DNA from: Parabacteroides goldsteinii DSM 19448 = WAL 12034
GTDB lineage: Bacteria > Bacteroidota > Bacteroidia > Bacteroidales > Tannerellaceae
Length of the DNA stretch: 64,000 nt
Direction: 5' to 3'
Assembly: GCF_000969835.1 (NCBI RefSeq)
Contig: NZ_KQ033912.1
Span: forward strand, 503,851 to 567,850
Position 1 is the first letter of the stretch, and each line of letters begins with the position of its first letter. This document shows positions 53,861-63,389 of the stretch, piece by piece. The translations under genes and the position numbers were made by a program. Under the pieces are notes generated by a model that made no database searches, was not told the origin of the DNA, and saw only the letters and a list, made by a program, of their open reading frames with translations.

Positions 53861-53927
53861 CATACGGAAAAATATTGGCGTATTTCTCCGTATGAAAAAC
53901 AACTGTAAGCTTGTTTGGCGACAAGCT
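53861..53927 (+). other. Two consecutive stem-loops with identical TTGGCG loops before susC
   Basis: Stem-loop 1 is CATACGGAAAAATA (53861-53874), loop TTGGCG, right arm 53881-53894, with one mismatch in 14 pairs. Stem-loop 2 is AGCTTGT (53908-53914), loop TTGGCG (53915-53920), ACAAGCT (53921-53927). Both lie in the leader between fecR and susC. The first resembles a terminator without a T-run. The second covers the alternative TTG start at 53911, which argues against that start. Confidence 0.65.
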
Positions 53928-53970
53928 CCAGCAAATGAATTTTTTTAACTCTAAAATCACTTACAAATCT

Positions 53971-56900
53971 ATGACAAATTATTTTAGCATCCAACATTTC
54001 AGGATGGTGAATTTATCGTTTATTGTCCTGAAAAAAATACCATTATGTATGAGACTCACCGCAATAATGTTATTTGTATGTATCGGACTGGCATATGCCT
54101 CCGAAAGTTACAGTCAATCTACAACACTAACTCTGAACGTTAACAACAAAACGGTACAAGAGGTCCTGGATGAAATTGAGAAACAATCTGAGTTTCACTT
54201 CTTCTATAACAACAAGCAGGTAAATACGAATCGTGTTGTTTCTATTAAAAGTAAAAAAAAGGATGTATTCAACGTTCTTGAACAATTATTCAATGGAACG
54301 GATATCAGTTATAAGGTTTTGGATAAAAGCATTATCCTCTCTCCCAAAGAGATGCTGATGAGTGCTGTTGTACAGCAATCCATAAAAAATATATCCGGCA
54401 CTATTACCGATAGCAATGGCGAACCAATCATCGGAGCAAATGTATTGGAGAAAGGATCTACAAACGGTACCGTAACCGATATCAACGGCAAATTTAGTTT
54501 ATCCGTACCCAATAAATCGACATTGGTAATCTCCTATATCGGATATGTATCCAAAGCTATTGTCGTAGGAAACCAGACAGTCTTCAACATACAATTGACA
54601 GAAGACACTCAAAACTTAAATGAAGTAGTTGTAACAGCGTTAGGTATCAAACGTGAAGAAAAAGCTTTGGGATATGCGGTTCAAAAAGTAGATGCGAAAG
54701 CATTAACCTCAGCAAAAAGTATCGATGTCGGAACTTCATTAACCGGAAAAGTGGCAGGTTTAAATGTTAAAAACAGTACCGAATTCAATGAAGCTCCCTC
54801 TTTGAAATTAAGAGGAGAAACTCCCATATTGATCATCGACGGTATCCCATATGGAAATATGACATTGAACGAAATTGCACCTGACGATATCGAATCCATC
54901 GATGTCTTAAAAGGTGCCACCGCTTCTGCTTTATACGGAGCACGCGGTACTACCGGTGCGATCATGATCACTACCAAGAGAGGTTCACAAAATGAAGGTA
55001 TTAATGTAGAGATCAACAGTAACACAATGTTTTTCGCAGGATATCTGGCATTCCCAGAAGTACAATCATCTTATAGTAGAGGCTACGGCGGAAAATACAA
55101 CAGCGATTATGTATGGGGAGACAAATTGGATATCGGAAGAACGGCTATTCAATACGACCCGGAAACATTCGAGTGGAGAGAAATGGAGTTAACATCCAAA
55201 GGAAAAAATAACTTTAAAAACTTCCTCCAATTCAGTGCGATTACAAACAACAATGTCAGTGTCTCGCAAAAAGGAAAGTACGGCTCGTTCAGAACATCAT
55301 TGACCCACGTGTTCAACAAGGGACAATATCCTAACCAAAAACTGAACAAAATAACTTATACTGCCGGAGGTGAAATGAGTTACAAAAATTTCAAACTGGA
55401 AGGATCAGCGTCATACAACAAACGTGTGTCATCAAACGACAACGGTTCAGGTTATAGCGGCAGCTATATTTATGACATGGTAATTTGGGGTGGTACGGAA
55501 TATGATGTACGCGATTATAAAAATTATTGGGTTGAAGGTAAAGAAAATGAACAGCAAAACTGGTACGATAATAGCTGGTATGACAATCCGTGGTTTAAAG
55601 CCAACGAAGTTGTCGATGCTTATGATACTGATATATTGAATGTGTATATGAATTCGTCCTATGAAATTACTCCTTGGCTGAAAGCCATGTTAAGAGGCGG
55701 ATTGGACTTTTATTCCAAGAAAAATGAATGGAGAAATGCGAAAAGTGCCAATTATGCATGGGATAAAAACGGATTCTTCGGTATCAGTCGCACTTCCGGT
55801 TACAGTATCAATACAGACGCCATGTTAATGGCAGACAAGACATGGGGAAAACTAAATATGAATGTATTAGCCGGTGGTAATATTTATTTCTATTCGGATG
55901 ACAAAATGAGAAGCACCACCTCCGGCGGTCTGACTATTCCCGGATTTTATTCTCTAAAAGCCAGCGTCGATCCTATCGATGCCAGCAGTGAATTGAAAAG
56001 GAAAAGAGTAAACAGCTTATATGGTAAATTGTCATTATCATGGGCCAGTACCTATTTCCTTGATGTAACCGGACGTAACGACTGGTCATCCACATTATCC
56101 AAAGAGACACGTTCTTACTTCTATCCTTCCGTCGCCGGAAGTGTGGTATTATCAGAGATCATCACTTTACCCGAAGCTTGGAATTTCTGGAAGATAAGAG
56201 GTTCATGGACAACCTCCAAACAGGATGCAGGCGTCTATGACAACAATAATGTTTACTCTGTCTCTACGAATGTTTGGGACGGACTTGGTACCGCTTCTTA
56301 TCCTTCATCTCTAATCGGAGGTAATGTACATCCAAAAAAATCAATGGTATATGAAGTCGGAACAGCCGCAAACTTCTTTAATAATAGATTATATGCAGAC
56401 TTAGCATATTTCAGAAAACTTGAATCGGACTTCATTATTTCCGGAGGTATAAGTTCTGCAACAGGTTTCAGTTCTGTGCAAGTCAACTTTAAAGAAGAAA
56501 GATTGAGAAACGGTTATGAATTAACGATAGGGGGAAGTCCTATAAAAAACAAAGATTTCCAGTGGGACATCCTTACAAACTGGGGACATGATAAATATTC
56601 TTACTTCAAAATCGACCCAGATTATTCAACTAAAAAACCCTGGGTAAAAAAAGGAGAAAGCTGGGATTGGTTCGACATCTACGACTGGGACAGAGATCCA
56701 GACGGAAATATTATACATAACGGAGGTATTCCGGTAAAACAAAACTTCAAGACCAAAGTAGGAAACCTGACACCTGACTTGGTTTGGGGTATTACTAATA
56801 CTTTCAGATATAAAAACTTTACACTTAACTTCACTATCGATGGACGTATTGGTGGCATGTCATATTCACGTACCCACCAAATGTTATGGAACTCCGGAGC

Positions 56901-57366
56901 ACATAAAGATTCTGACAATCAATGGCGATATGAAGAAGTGGTCAATGGAAACAAAACATTCATCGGAGAAGGTGTAAAAGTGGTATCCGGTAGTGTTGAA
57001 CGTGATCCAGATGGAAATATCATCAGTGACACCCGCGTGTTCGCTCCTAATGATGTCGTTGTATCTTATGAAGCATATATTTCAAAATATCACGATTCAA
57101 CAAGCCGCCCCAGCCGTCAGAATGTATTGGATGAAACATTTTTCAAACTAAGAAATCTGACATTTACTTATGACATACCTCAATTGTGGTGTGGAAAAAT
57201 AGGAATGAAATCAGCATCAGTCAGTCTTACAGGTCAGAATTTATTTTTATGGGCGAAAGAATACAAATATGCAGATCCTGACAAAGGAGGAGACAGCAGT
57301 GGTTATGAAAGTTTGAATTCACCTTCTCAACGATACATCGGTTTTAACATAAAAGCAAACTTCTAA
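53971..57366 (+). CDS. SusC-like TonB-dependent transducer with STN domain
   Basis: The product has 1131 residues from the ATG at 53971 (MTNYFSIQHF). Starts at 53935 (MNFFNSK) and TTG 53911 are open, but the latter lies in a hairpin and the family usually starts near 53971. After a signal anchor (LTAIMLFVCIGLAYASESYS) comes an STN domain (about 50-120), a carboxypeptidase-like domain (about 140-210), NEVVVTALGIKREEKALGYA before the plug, a plug ending LKGATASALYGARGTTGAIM, and a barrel ending YIGFNIKANF. STN plus FecR and sigma factor indicate trans-envelope signalling. It pairs with the SusD gene 11 bp downstream. Confidence 0.92.
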   Translation: MTNYFSIQHFRMVNLSFIVLKKIPLCMRLTAIMLFVCIGLAYASESYSQSTTLTLNVNNKTVQEVLDEIEKQSEFHFFYNNKQVNTNRVVSIKSKKKDVFNVLEQLFNGTDISYKVLDKSIILSPKEMLMSAVVQQSIKNISGTITDSNGEPIIGANVLEKGSTNGTVTDINGKFSLSVPNKSTLVISYIGYVSKAIVVGNQTVFNIQLTEDTQNLNEVVVTALGIKREEKALGYAVQKVDAKALTSAKSIDVGTSLTGKVAGLNVKNSTEFNEAPSLKLRGETPILIIDGIPYGNMTLNEIAPDDIESIDVLKGATASALYGARGTTGAIMITTKRGSQNEGINVEINSNTMFFAGYLAFPEVQSSYSRGYGGKYNSDYVWGDKLDIGRTAIQYDPETFEWREMELTSKGKNNFKNFLQFSAITNNNVSVSQKGKYGSFRTSLTHVFNKGQYPNQKLNKITYTAGGEMSYKNFKLEGSASYNKRVSSNDNGSGYSGSYIYDMVIWGGTEYDVRDYKNYWVEGKENEQQNWYDNSWYDNPWFKANEVVDAYDTDILNVYMNSSYEITPWLKAMLRGGLDFYSKKNEWRNAKSANYAWDKNGFFGISRTSGYSINTDAMLMADKTWGKLNMNVLAGGNIYFYSDDKMRSTTSGGLTIPGFYSLKASVDPIDASSELKRKRVNSLYGKLSLSWASTYFLDVTGRNDWSSTLSKETRSYFYPSVAGSVVLSEIITLPEAWNFWKIRGSWTTSKQDAGVYDNNNVYSVSTNVWDGLGTASYPSSLIGGNVHPKKSMVYEVGTAANFFNNRLYADLAYFRKLESDFIISGGISSATGFSSVQVNFKEERLRNGYELTIGGSPIKNKDFQWDILTNWGHDKYSYFKIDPDYSTKKPWVKKGESWDWFDIYDWDRDPDGNIIHNGGIPVKQNFKTKVGNLTPDLVWGITNTFRYKNFTLNFTIDGRIGGMSYSRTHQMLWNSGAHKDSDNQWRYEEVVNGNKTFIGEGVKVVSGSVERDPDGNIISDTRVFAPNDVVVSYEAYISKYHDSTSRPSRQNVLDETFFKLRNLTFTYDIPQLWCGKIGMKSASVSLTGQNLFLWAKEYKYADPDKGGDSSGYESLNSPSQRYIGFNIKANF

Positions 57367-57377
57367 AGGTAAAATAT

Positions 57378-58940
57378 ATGAAAACAATGAAATATATAAA
57401 GCAATCTTTATTTGCTTTCAGTGCAATAGGAATATCTATAATCTGGAATGGATGTACATCATCTTTTGATGATCTGAATACCAATCCTGACGCCACAACA
57501 AAAGTTACCCCGGCACTGCTTGCCACTAAAGTGATACTGGATCATGTAAAATCTGCAAGTAGCGACAATAATGAATTCATGTGCAAACGCATGTTCTGGG
57601 GAGAACAAATGGATAATTATCAATACAATCGTGTGGAAAAAGGGAGCTTCAGCGCCATACAGGGACTTACCAATGCACAGAAAATGGTTGAATTAGCCTC
57701 TGAATCCAATAAAGATGCTTATACCGGACTCTATTATTATTTAAAAGGTTGGGCATTTTACCGGACAACAATGGATATGGGAGACATACCCTATAGTGAA
57801 GCGCTTCAAGTCAATGAGTTCAGATATCCTAAATATGATGAACAAAAAGAGGTATTCAAAGGGATACTCGATGATCTGGAACAGGCTGACAGTCATTTTG
57901 CCAAAGCGACGGAAGGTATCAGCGGCGATCCATTTTACAATGGCGATCCTGCTAAATGGAGAAAAGCGACCAATGTGCTCCGCCTGAAAGTATTAATGGC
58001 TTTACAGAAAAGAGCGGATGACACACCTGAATTACAGATCAAAGAAAAATTTGCACAAATTGTAAAAGAAGGAAATCTTTTTGAAGGAAATGATGACAAC
58101 CTCCAGGTTACTTATTCCAATAAAGATGGTCAGAAAAATCCTTTTCATCAGGATCTAACAAGAAGTATCAATGTGTATGCAGGAACAACCACTTTAATCG
58201 ATCCGCTGAAAAAGTACAAAGATTATCGGTTATTCTCTTATTTTGCCCCGATGCAGGCTCTGACAGATCCAATATATCTGCCGAAAGGCGAAACCCTGTT
58301 GGAAAAAAATGATTGGAATGCGTATCAGGGAGTTGAAGCCGCAGGATTATTCAACACGGAACAGAAAAAGATCTCTAACAAAATGCATTGCCGCCCCAAC
58401 GATATTTATCGCACAGATTATGTCGGAGTACCTTCTATACGATTGGGATATGCTGATATGAATTTTGTATTGGCTGAAGCTGCTGAAAGAGGATGGATCA
58501 GCGGTTCTGCTCAAAATTATTATGAAAAAGGTATCCGCGCCTCTTTTGAATTCGTTCGCACAACGGTTTCTTCTCCTGAATATAATCAAGGAATGACCAT
58601 CACAGACGAGTATATCACCCAATATCTAAAAGGAGAAGATGTAGCCTATGCTACAAACGGAACATCACTCGACCGGCTTAAACAAATATGGATGCAAGCA
58701 TTCTTAGCTTCTTATTTCCACCTTGCTTGGGACTCTTATTATGATTACAGACGTACAGGTTATCCGGAATTACCGATCAACCCGGAAACAAACTTGAATG
58801 ACGACAAATATAAAATACCAGTAAGATGGTTATATCCTGAATCTGAGACAAACTACAATAAAGAGCAACTGATCAATGCTGTTAACCGCCAATGGGGAGG
58901 TTCCGAGGATGTAAACAAAATTATGTGGATAATTAAATAA
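57378..58940 (+). CDS. SusD-like lipoprotein (SusD/RagB superfamily, short type)
   Basis: This 520-residue protein has a signal peptide with a lipobox at Cys26 (IIWNGC), then TSSFDDLNTNPDATTKVTPA. This start is typical of the shorter SusD-like-2 subgroup that accompanies SusC proteins with LNEVVVTALGIK-type plugs. The helix GLYYYLKGWAFYRTTMDMGD and the C-terminal WDSYYDYRRTGYPELPINPE block are conserved. It is the surface lid and binding partner of the SusC 11 bp upstream. The following three genes encode phosphoesterase-type enzymes, so a phosphorylated ligand is suspected but cannot be read from this protein. Confidence 0.92.
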   Translation: MKTMKYIKQSLFAFSAIGISIIWNGCTSSFDDLNTNPDATTKVTPALLATKVILDHVKSASSDNNEFMCKRMFWGEQMDNYQYNRVEKGSFSAIQGLTNAQKMVELASESNKDAYTGLYYYLKGWAFYRTTMDMGDIPYSEALQVNEFRYPKYDEQKEVFKGILDDLEQADSHFAKATEGISGDPFYNGDPAKWRKATNVLRLKVLMALQKRADDTPELQIKEKFAQIVKEGNLFEGNDDNLQVTYSNKDGQKNPFHQDLTRSINVYAGTTTLIDPLKKYKDYRLFSYFAPMQALTDPIYLPKGETLLEKNDWNAYQGVEAAGLFNTEQKKISNKMHCRPNDIYRTDYVGVPSIRLGYADMNFVLAEAAERGWISGSAQNYYEKGIRASFEFVRTTVSSPEYNQGMTITDEYITQYLKGEDVAYATNGTSLDRLKQIWMQAFLASYFHLAWDSYYDYRRTGYPELPINPETNLNDDKYKIPVRWLYPESETNYNKEQLINAVNRQWGGSEDVNKIMWIIK

Positions 58941-58961
58941 TCAATTTATATTACTACTTTT

Positions 58962-59008
58962 GATGTACTCTTTGAATATAGGTCGCTCTATTTTTCATAG
59001 AGTACATC
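58962..59008 (+). other. Inverted repeat with competing inner hairpin after susD
   Basis: GATGTACTCT (58962-58971) is the exact complement of 58999-59008. A smaller hairpin CTCTAT-N5-ATAGAG (58986-59002) uses part of the same right arm, so the two structures exclude each other. The element lies between the SusD stop and the first phosphoesterase gene and could terminate or attenuate the operon. Confidence 0.6.
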
Positions 59009-59030
59009 TTTATTATACACTTTGAATATC

Positions 59031-60062
59031 ATGAGAAAATACAATTTTATACTTCTAATTCTATTGATTTGTTCTTGTACGCTTTATGGAAAAAGTAAAG
59101 AATTGACTGTTCTGCAAATGAATATCTGGCAGGAAGGTACGATGGTGGATGGTGGGTTCGATGCCATAGCAGACGAAGTCAGTCGGTTGTCTCCAGATAT
59201 TGTCCTGTTCAGTGAAGTAAGAAACTACCACGGTAAACAATTTATTCCGCGCATTTTGCAGGCATTAAAAGACAGAGGTGTTAATTATTACGGTGAAACC
59301 AGTACTTTGGATGTCGGTATACTTTCTAAATACAAAATACAGGAACAACGGCCAAATTATCCTCTCAAAAATGATGCAGGGTCAGTTCTCAAAGCCCGTA
59401 TCGAAATCGAAGGGCAGACCATTGTCGTCTATTCCGCCCATTTGGATTATACGCATTACGCCTGTTATCTGCCACGCGGATACAGTGGCGTTACCTGGAA
59501 AAAACTGGACGCACCGGTTCTTGACTCCCAGGAAATAGAAAAGGCCAATAATGAATCCTTACGGGACGAAGCTATCCGGGGAGTAATCGAAGATGTCGAA
59601 AATGAAAAAGGGAATATCATCCTCCTGGGAGGAGACTTCAATGAACCGTCCCATCTGGATTGGAAGGATAACACAAAAGACCTGTGGGATCACAATGGAA
59701 CGGTCGTACGCTGGGATTGTTCTGTCCTTTTGGAGGAAAACGGGTTTAAAGATGCTTATCGTGAAGTATATCCTGATCCTGTGACACATCCCGGTTTCAC
59801 ATTTCCTTCAGACAATCCCGATGTCGATGTAAAAAAACTGGCCTGGGCTCCGGAAGCCGATGAAAGAGACCGTATTGATTTTATCTATTTCAAACCTAAC
59901 AAAAAATTAAAGTTAATAGATGCCGCCGTGGTAGGTCCCCGGAAATCTATAATCCGAGGTGAACGTGCTGAAGAAAACAGCAAGGACAAATTTATACAAC
60001 CTGCGGGAACATGGCCAACAGATCATAAAGCAGTCCTGGCGACCTTCAAACTAAAACATTAA
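59031..60062 (+). CDS. Secreted endonuclease/exonuclease/phosphatase (EEP)-fold enzyme
   Basis: The product has 343 residues from the ATG at 59031 (the TTG at 59022 is rejected). It has a signal peptide (MRKYNFILLILLICSCTLYG). The EEP active site is complete: TVLQMNIWQEG (Asn), DIVLFSEVRN (metal-binding Glu), VVYSAHLDY, LLGGDFNEPSHLDW (Asp and Asn), RIDFIYF, and PTDHKAVL with the catalytic Asp-His. The superfamily includes DNase I, sphingomyelinases and inositol-phosphate phosphatases, all cutting phospho-ester bonds with metal. The long insertion HYACYLPRGYSGVTWKKL between motifs is distinctive. It is co-located with a second EEP protein and a metallophosphoesterase. Confidence 0.88.
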   Translation: MRKYNFILLILLICSCTLYGKSKELTVLQMNIWQEGTMVDGGFDAIADEVSRLSPDIVLFSEVRNYHGKQFIPRILQALKDRGVNYYGETSTLDVGILSKYKIQEQRPNYPLKNDAGSVLKARIEIEGQTIVVYSAHLDYTHYACYLPRGYSGVTWKKLDAPVLDSQEIEKANNESLRDEAIRGVIEDVENEKGNIILLGGDFNEPSHLDWKDNTKDLWDHNGTVVRWDCSVLLEENGFKDAYREVYPDPVTHPGFTFPSDNPDVDVKKLAWAPEADERDRIDFIYFKPNKKLKLIDAAVVGPRKSIIRGERAEENSKDKFIQPAGTWPTDHKAVLATFKLKH

Positions 60063-60073
60063 AATAAAATACC

Positions 60074-62119
60074 ATGAAATACATATTCACTCTTTTATTT
60101 ATCAGCCTTTTTACAAATTTATCTTTTATACACGCCTCAAACGATAATCTTGCCCTTCACCTGGACGGGCAAGATAACAATGTCCGTACCGGCATCGGTA
60201 TCCTGAAAGACTCATGGACACTGGAGACTTGGATCAAGGGCGATGATAATTCATGGAAAGATCTTGAAGTTATCTTCGGGGGAGGAGAATACAGCCTGTT
60301 GAATATAGCGGATTATCTGCCGCTTGTTATCGAGAATGGCAGGCTGCATAACACATGGGCTGATTTATGGTCGGAAGATGTATTGGATGACCAGTGGCAT
60401 CATGTGGCATTAAGTTGTGACGGAGTTGTCACCAAGCTGTATCTGGATGGAGAAGTTGTCGACAGTAAAACGACTGCCATATCCGTATTGCCTGGAGCAA
60501 TTGGTGTAAATGAAGGTGAACCGACTACGTTCGGCGGGTTAATGGACGAAATCCGCATATGGAACTCGGCAGTATCAACCGAAACATTAAAAGAGTGGAT
60601 GGGGAAACCGCTTGAACCGACTCATCCCCAGTTTGGCACGCTGGTTGCCTACTATAACTTCGATGACGGTATCGAAGATGTTTCAACCAACTGGGTGGGA
60701 AAAGGAGACCTGGGATACCATCTGAGAAACGGCAGAAACAAATACAACGGTACTGTTCCACTGGCCTATACCGTAGTAAACGATAACCCCAAATTCATAA
60801 AACCGGATAAACAGCAGGAATTATTCAACGCAGTCGTCATCGATAGCGAATGGGACGTCGACCAGGGAAGTCTGGATGATCAGGTCCTTAAATTAAGAAT
60901 AGCCGTTACCGGAAGCCAGGCCCCATTACGCCTGACAGAACTTTCTCTTGATTTATCTGAAACGACTGCTTTATCCGATATAAACAGTCTTCACGTATAT
61001 TATACGGGAAAAACTGCCCGGTCAGGAGTCAAAACCGAATTATTCGGCAAAGGAGAAAAGCCTCAAAAGAAAATGACTTTTAAAGACGAACAGGGTGTCG
61101 TAACACTGACTCCTGGTATCAATTATTTATTGGTCACAGCCGATATAGCAGAAAAAGCCATCGCCGGTAACAAAATAAAAATATCCGTACCTTCTTTCAA
61201 ACTGGAAAAAACCGGATATACTCCGGAAGTTAGTGACGGTATCATTGAAAAAAGAATCACGGAAAGCAGCAAAAACAATCCCAACATCGTGAAAGTCCTG
61301 CAATGGAATATCTGGCACGGAGGTGTTCATGTCGGGAATGACGGTCTCAGCCGGGTTATAGATCTCGTAAAGGCATCCAATGCCGATATTGTTACCATGC
61401 AGGAAGGCTACGGAGGTCAGCAACGGATCAAAGACTCACTGGGATATTATATGCAAACACCTTCCCTGAAAGACAATCTGGTTCTCTTTAGCCGTTATCC
61501 TATAACTGAAGTTATACCGACAAAGAAGAGTTTCAACTCCAACCCCGTGAAACTGACATTACCCGGCAACCGACAACTATTAGTTAACGCCTGCTGGTTA
61601 CGTTATGCTTATAACCCAGAATATTCCTGCAATTACCCCAATATAGGACATAACACTTCGGTTTGGGTGGCAGAAGATGCCCTACGCGGTTTGGCGGATA
61701 TGCAACATATTATGGAAAAGGATACGAAACCTTATCTGACGGATGACGATACTCCCATTATTATCGGAGGTGACTTTAACTCTTGCAGCCATCTGGATTG
61801 GACCCAAGCAGCTGCACCCATACATTTCGGATATGGTCCCGTACCTTTCCCTATCTCGCAATATATGTTGGATGAAGGATTTAAAGACAGCTTTCGTGAA
61901 ATCAATCCGGATGAAGTAGCCCGCCCGGAAGGGACATTTGCCGTTATTTACGGACAACTACAGGTCAGCCGTATTGACTTTCTCTATTACAAAGGAAAGA
62001 ATATCAAAGCTGTTTCTTCCAAAATAGTAAAAACAGCACCGGAGATCGATGATGTCTGGGCTTCCGATCATGCTGCTGTCCTGACTGTCTTTGAAATAAT
62101 ATCACCATCCGAGAAATAA
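60074..62119 (+). CDS. LamG - sialidase-N-like - EEP fold phosphoesterase
   Basis: This 681-residue protein has a signal peptide (about 1-21). Domains: a LamG/concanavalin-like domain (about 25-205, with WTLETWIKGDD, WHHVALSCDG and YLDGEVVDS), and a beta-sandwich (about 255-390, with LRLTELSLDLSETTALSDIN) like the N-terminal domain of some bacterial sialidases. The C-terminal EEP catalytic domain (about 405-675) has KVLQWNIWHGG, ADIVTMQEGYGG, IIGGDFNSCSHLDW, SRIDFLYY and WASDHAAVL. The catalytic residues are intact. The two accessory domains probably hold the enzyme on a glycan or glycolipid target. It lies 11 bp after the first EEP gene, so the two are co-transcribed and probably act on related phosphodiesters. 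Confidence 0.87.
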   Translation: MKYIFTLLFISLFTNLSFIHASNDNLALHLDGQDNNVRTGIGILKDSWTLETWIKGDDNSWKDLEVIFGGGEYSLLNIADYLPLVIENGRLHNTWADLWSEDVLDDQWHHVALSCDGVVTKLYLDGEVVDSKTTAISVLPGAIGVNEGEPTTFGGLMDEIRIWNSAVSTETLKEWMGKPLEPTHPQFGTLVAYYNFDDGIEDVSTNWVGKGDLGYHLRNGRNKYNGTVPLAYTVVNDNPKFIKPDKQQELFNAVVIDSEWDVDQGSLDDQVLKLRIAVTGSQAPLRLTELSLDLSETTALSDINSLHVYYTGKTARSGVKTELFGKGEKPQKKMTFKDEQGVVTLTPGINYLLVTADIAEKAIAGNKIKISVPSFKLEKTGYTPEVSDGIIEKRITESSKNNPNIVKVLQWNIWHGGVHVGNDGLSRVIDLVKASNADIVTMQEGYGGQQRIKDSLGYYMQTPSLKDNLVLFSRYPITEVIPTKKSFNSNPVKLTLPGNRQLLVNACWLRYAYNPEYSCNYPNIGHNTSVWVAEDALRGLADMQHIMEKDTKPYLTDDDTPIIIGGDFNSCSHLDWTQAAAPIHFGYGPVPFPISQYMLDEGFKDSFREINPDEVARPEGTFAVIYGQLQVSRIDFLYYKGKNIKAVSSKIVKTAPEIDDVWASDHAAVLTVFEIISPSEK

Positions 62120-62143
62120 CTACAATTTAAAAACTAAATACAC

Positions 62144-63214
62144 ATGAAAAAAGGACTTCTTTTATTCGCCGCCGGCCTATTCAATCTGGCAGCAATTACC
62201 GCACAGGTTCAGCCTGTGCAACCCAAATTAACGGACGACAAATCATTTTCCATGATTCTGTTCCCTGATCCGCAAAGTTACACGAAATTCGATGTCAACC
62301 AGCCTTTGTTCGAACTGATGACGGCATGGACCGCCAACAACAAAGAGAGACTGAATATCGAAGCTGTGCTCTGTACCGGAGATTTGGTGGAGCAGAACGA
62401 AATCCGTATCCCCGACGGAGTGAACGGAAACCAGACCAGCGAAGAACAATGGAAAGCTGCTTCGCAAGCCTTTGCCCGACTGGATAATAAACTGCCTTAT
62501 GTTGTCTGTACCGGAAACCATGATTACGGATACGAAAAGGCGGAAAACCGTTTATGCCGATTACCGGAATATTTCCCGTCAGAAAGAAACTCCTGCTGGA
62601 GAAACTCACTGGTCGAAGTAGGAAACAACTACCAGGGAATCCCGACACTCGAAAATGCGGCTTATGAATTTGAAACCGAAACATGGGGAAAGATACTCGT
62701 CGTATCCCTCGAGTTCGCTCCACGTGATGAAGCAATCGAATGGGCAAAAACAGTTACGGAAAAACCGAAATATAAAGAGCATAAAGTGATACTTCTCACC
62801 CACTCTTTCCTGGCATGGAACGGAAAACGTCACCTAAAAGAGAACTACAAAGTATCTCCTGCCAACTACGGGGAAGCGATCTGGCAGAAACTTGTTTATC
62901 CTTCTTCCAATATCTGCATGGTCATCTGCGGGCATGAGTGTGAGATCGCTCCGTTCAAAGACAATGTAGCCTTCCGTACTGATAAGAATGCAGCCGGCAA
63001 AGATATTCCACAGATGATGTTCAACGCCCAGACCGCAGACGGTTTCTGGCATGGCAACGGAGGTGACGGTTGGTTACGGATTATGGAGTTTATGCCTGAC
63101 GGACAGACGATCAAGATAAAAACATTCTCTCCCCTCTTCGCTATCTCCCCAACAACAGCTGATAAATCCTGGAGAACCGAGTCGTACGATCAATTCGATA
63201 TTACTATAAAATAA
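62144..63214 (+). CDS. Secreted calcineurin-like metallophosphoesterase
   Basis: This 356-residue protein has a signal peptide (MKKGLLLFAAGLFNLAAITA). Dimetal phosphoesterase motifs in order are ILFPDPQSYT (motif I with Asp but Gln in place of the usual His), CTGDLVEQNE, CTGNHDYGYE, ILLTHSFLAW and VICGHECEIAP. The DPQ variant of motif I is known in several secreted subfamilies. It would remove or cleave phosphate esters in the periplasm after the EEP enzymes have acted. It is the last gene of the locus, 24 bp after the LamG-EEP gene. An IS110 element lies beyond it. Confidence 0.88.
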   Translation: MKKGLLLFAAGLFNLAAITAQVQPVQPKLTDDKSFSMILFPDPQSYTKFDVNQPLFELMTAWTANNKERLNIEAVLCTGDLVEQNEIRIPDGVNGNQTSEEQWKAASQAFARLDNKLPYVVCTGNHDYGYEKAENRLCRLPEYFPSERNSCWRNSLVEVGNNYQGIPTLENAAYEFETETWGKILVVSLEFAPRDEAIEWAKTVTEKPKYKEHKVILLTHSFLAWNGKRHLKENYKVSPANYGEAIWQKLVYPSSNICMVICGHECEIAPFKDNVAFRTDKNAAGKDIPQMMFNAQTADGFWHGNGGDGWLRIMEFMPDGQTIKIKTFSPLFAISPTTADKSWRTESYDQFDITIK

Positions 63215-63389
63215 TGATAAAAGAACTTATGATAATTGGGTATTCGAACCAATTATACATACCTTTGGTGAACTAATACAAAATTTAAACACATATCATG
63301 AAACATCCATGAAATAAATTTCGTCCAAGAGAATGTAAATAGGGGGGTATTGTTTACTTTAGTGTCATTCACTCGAAAAAACGAATGCA

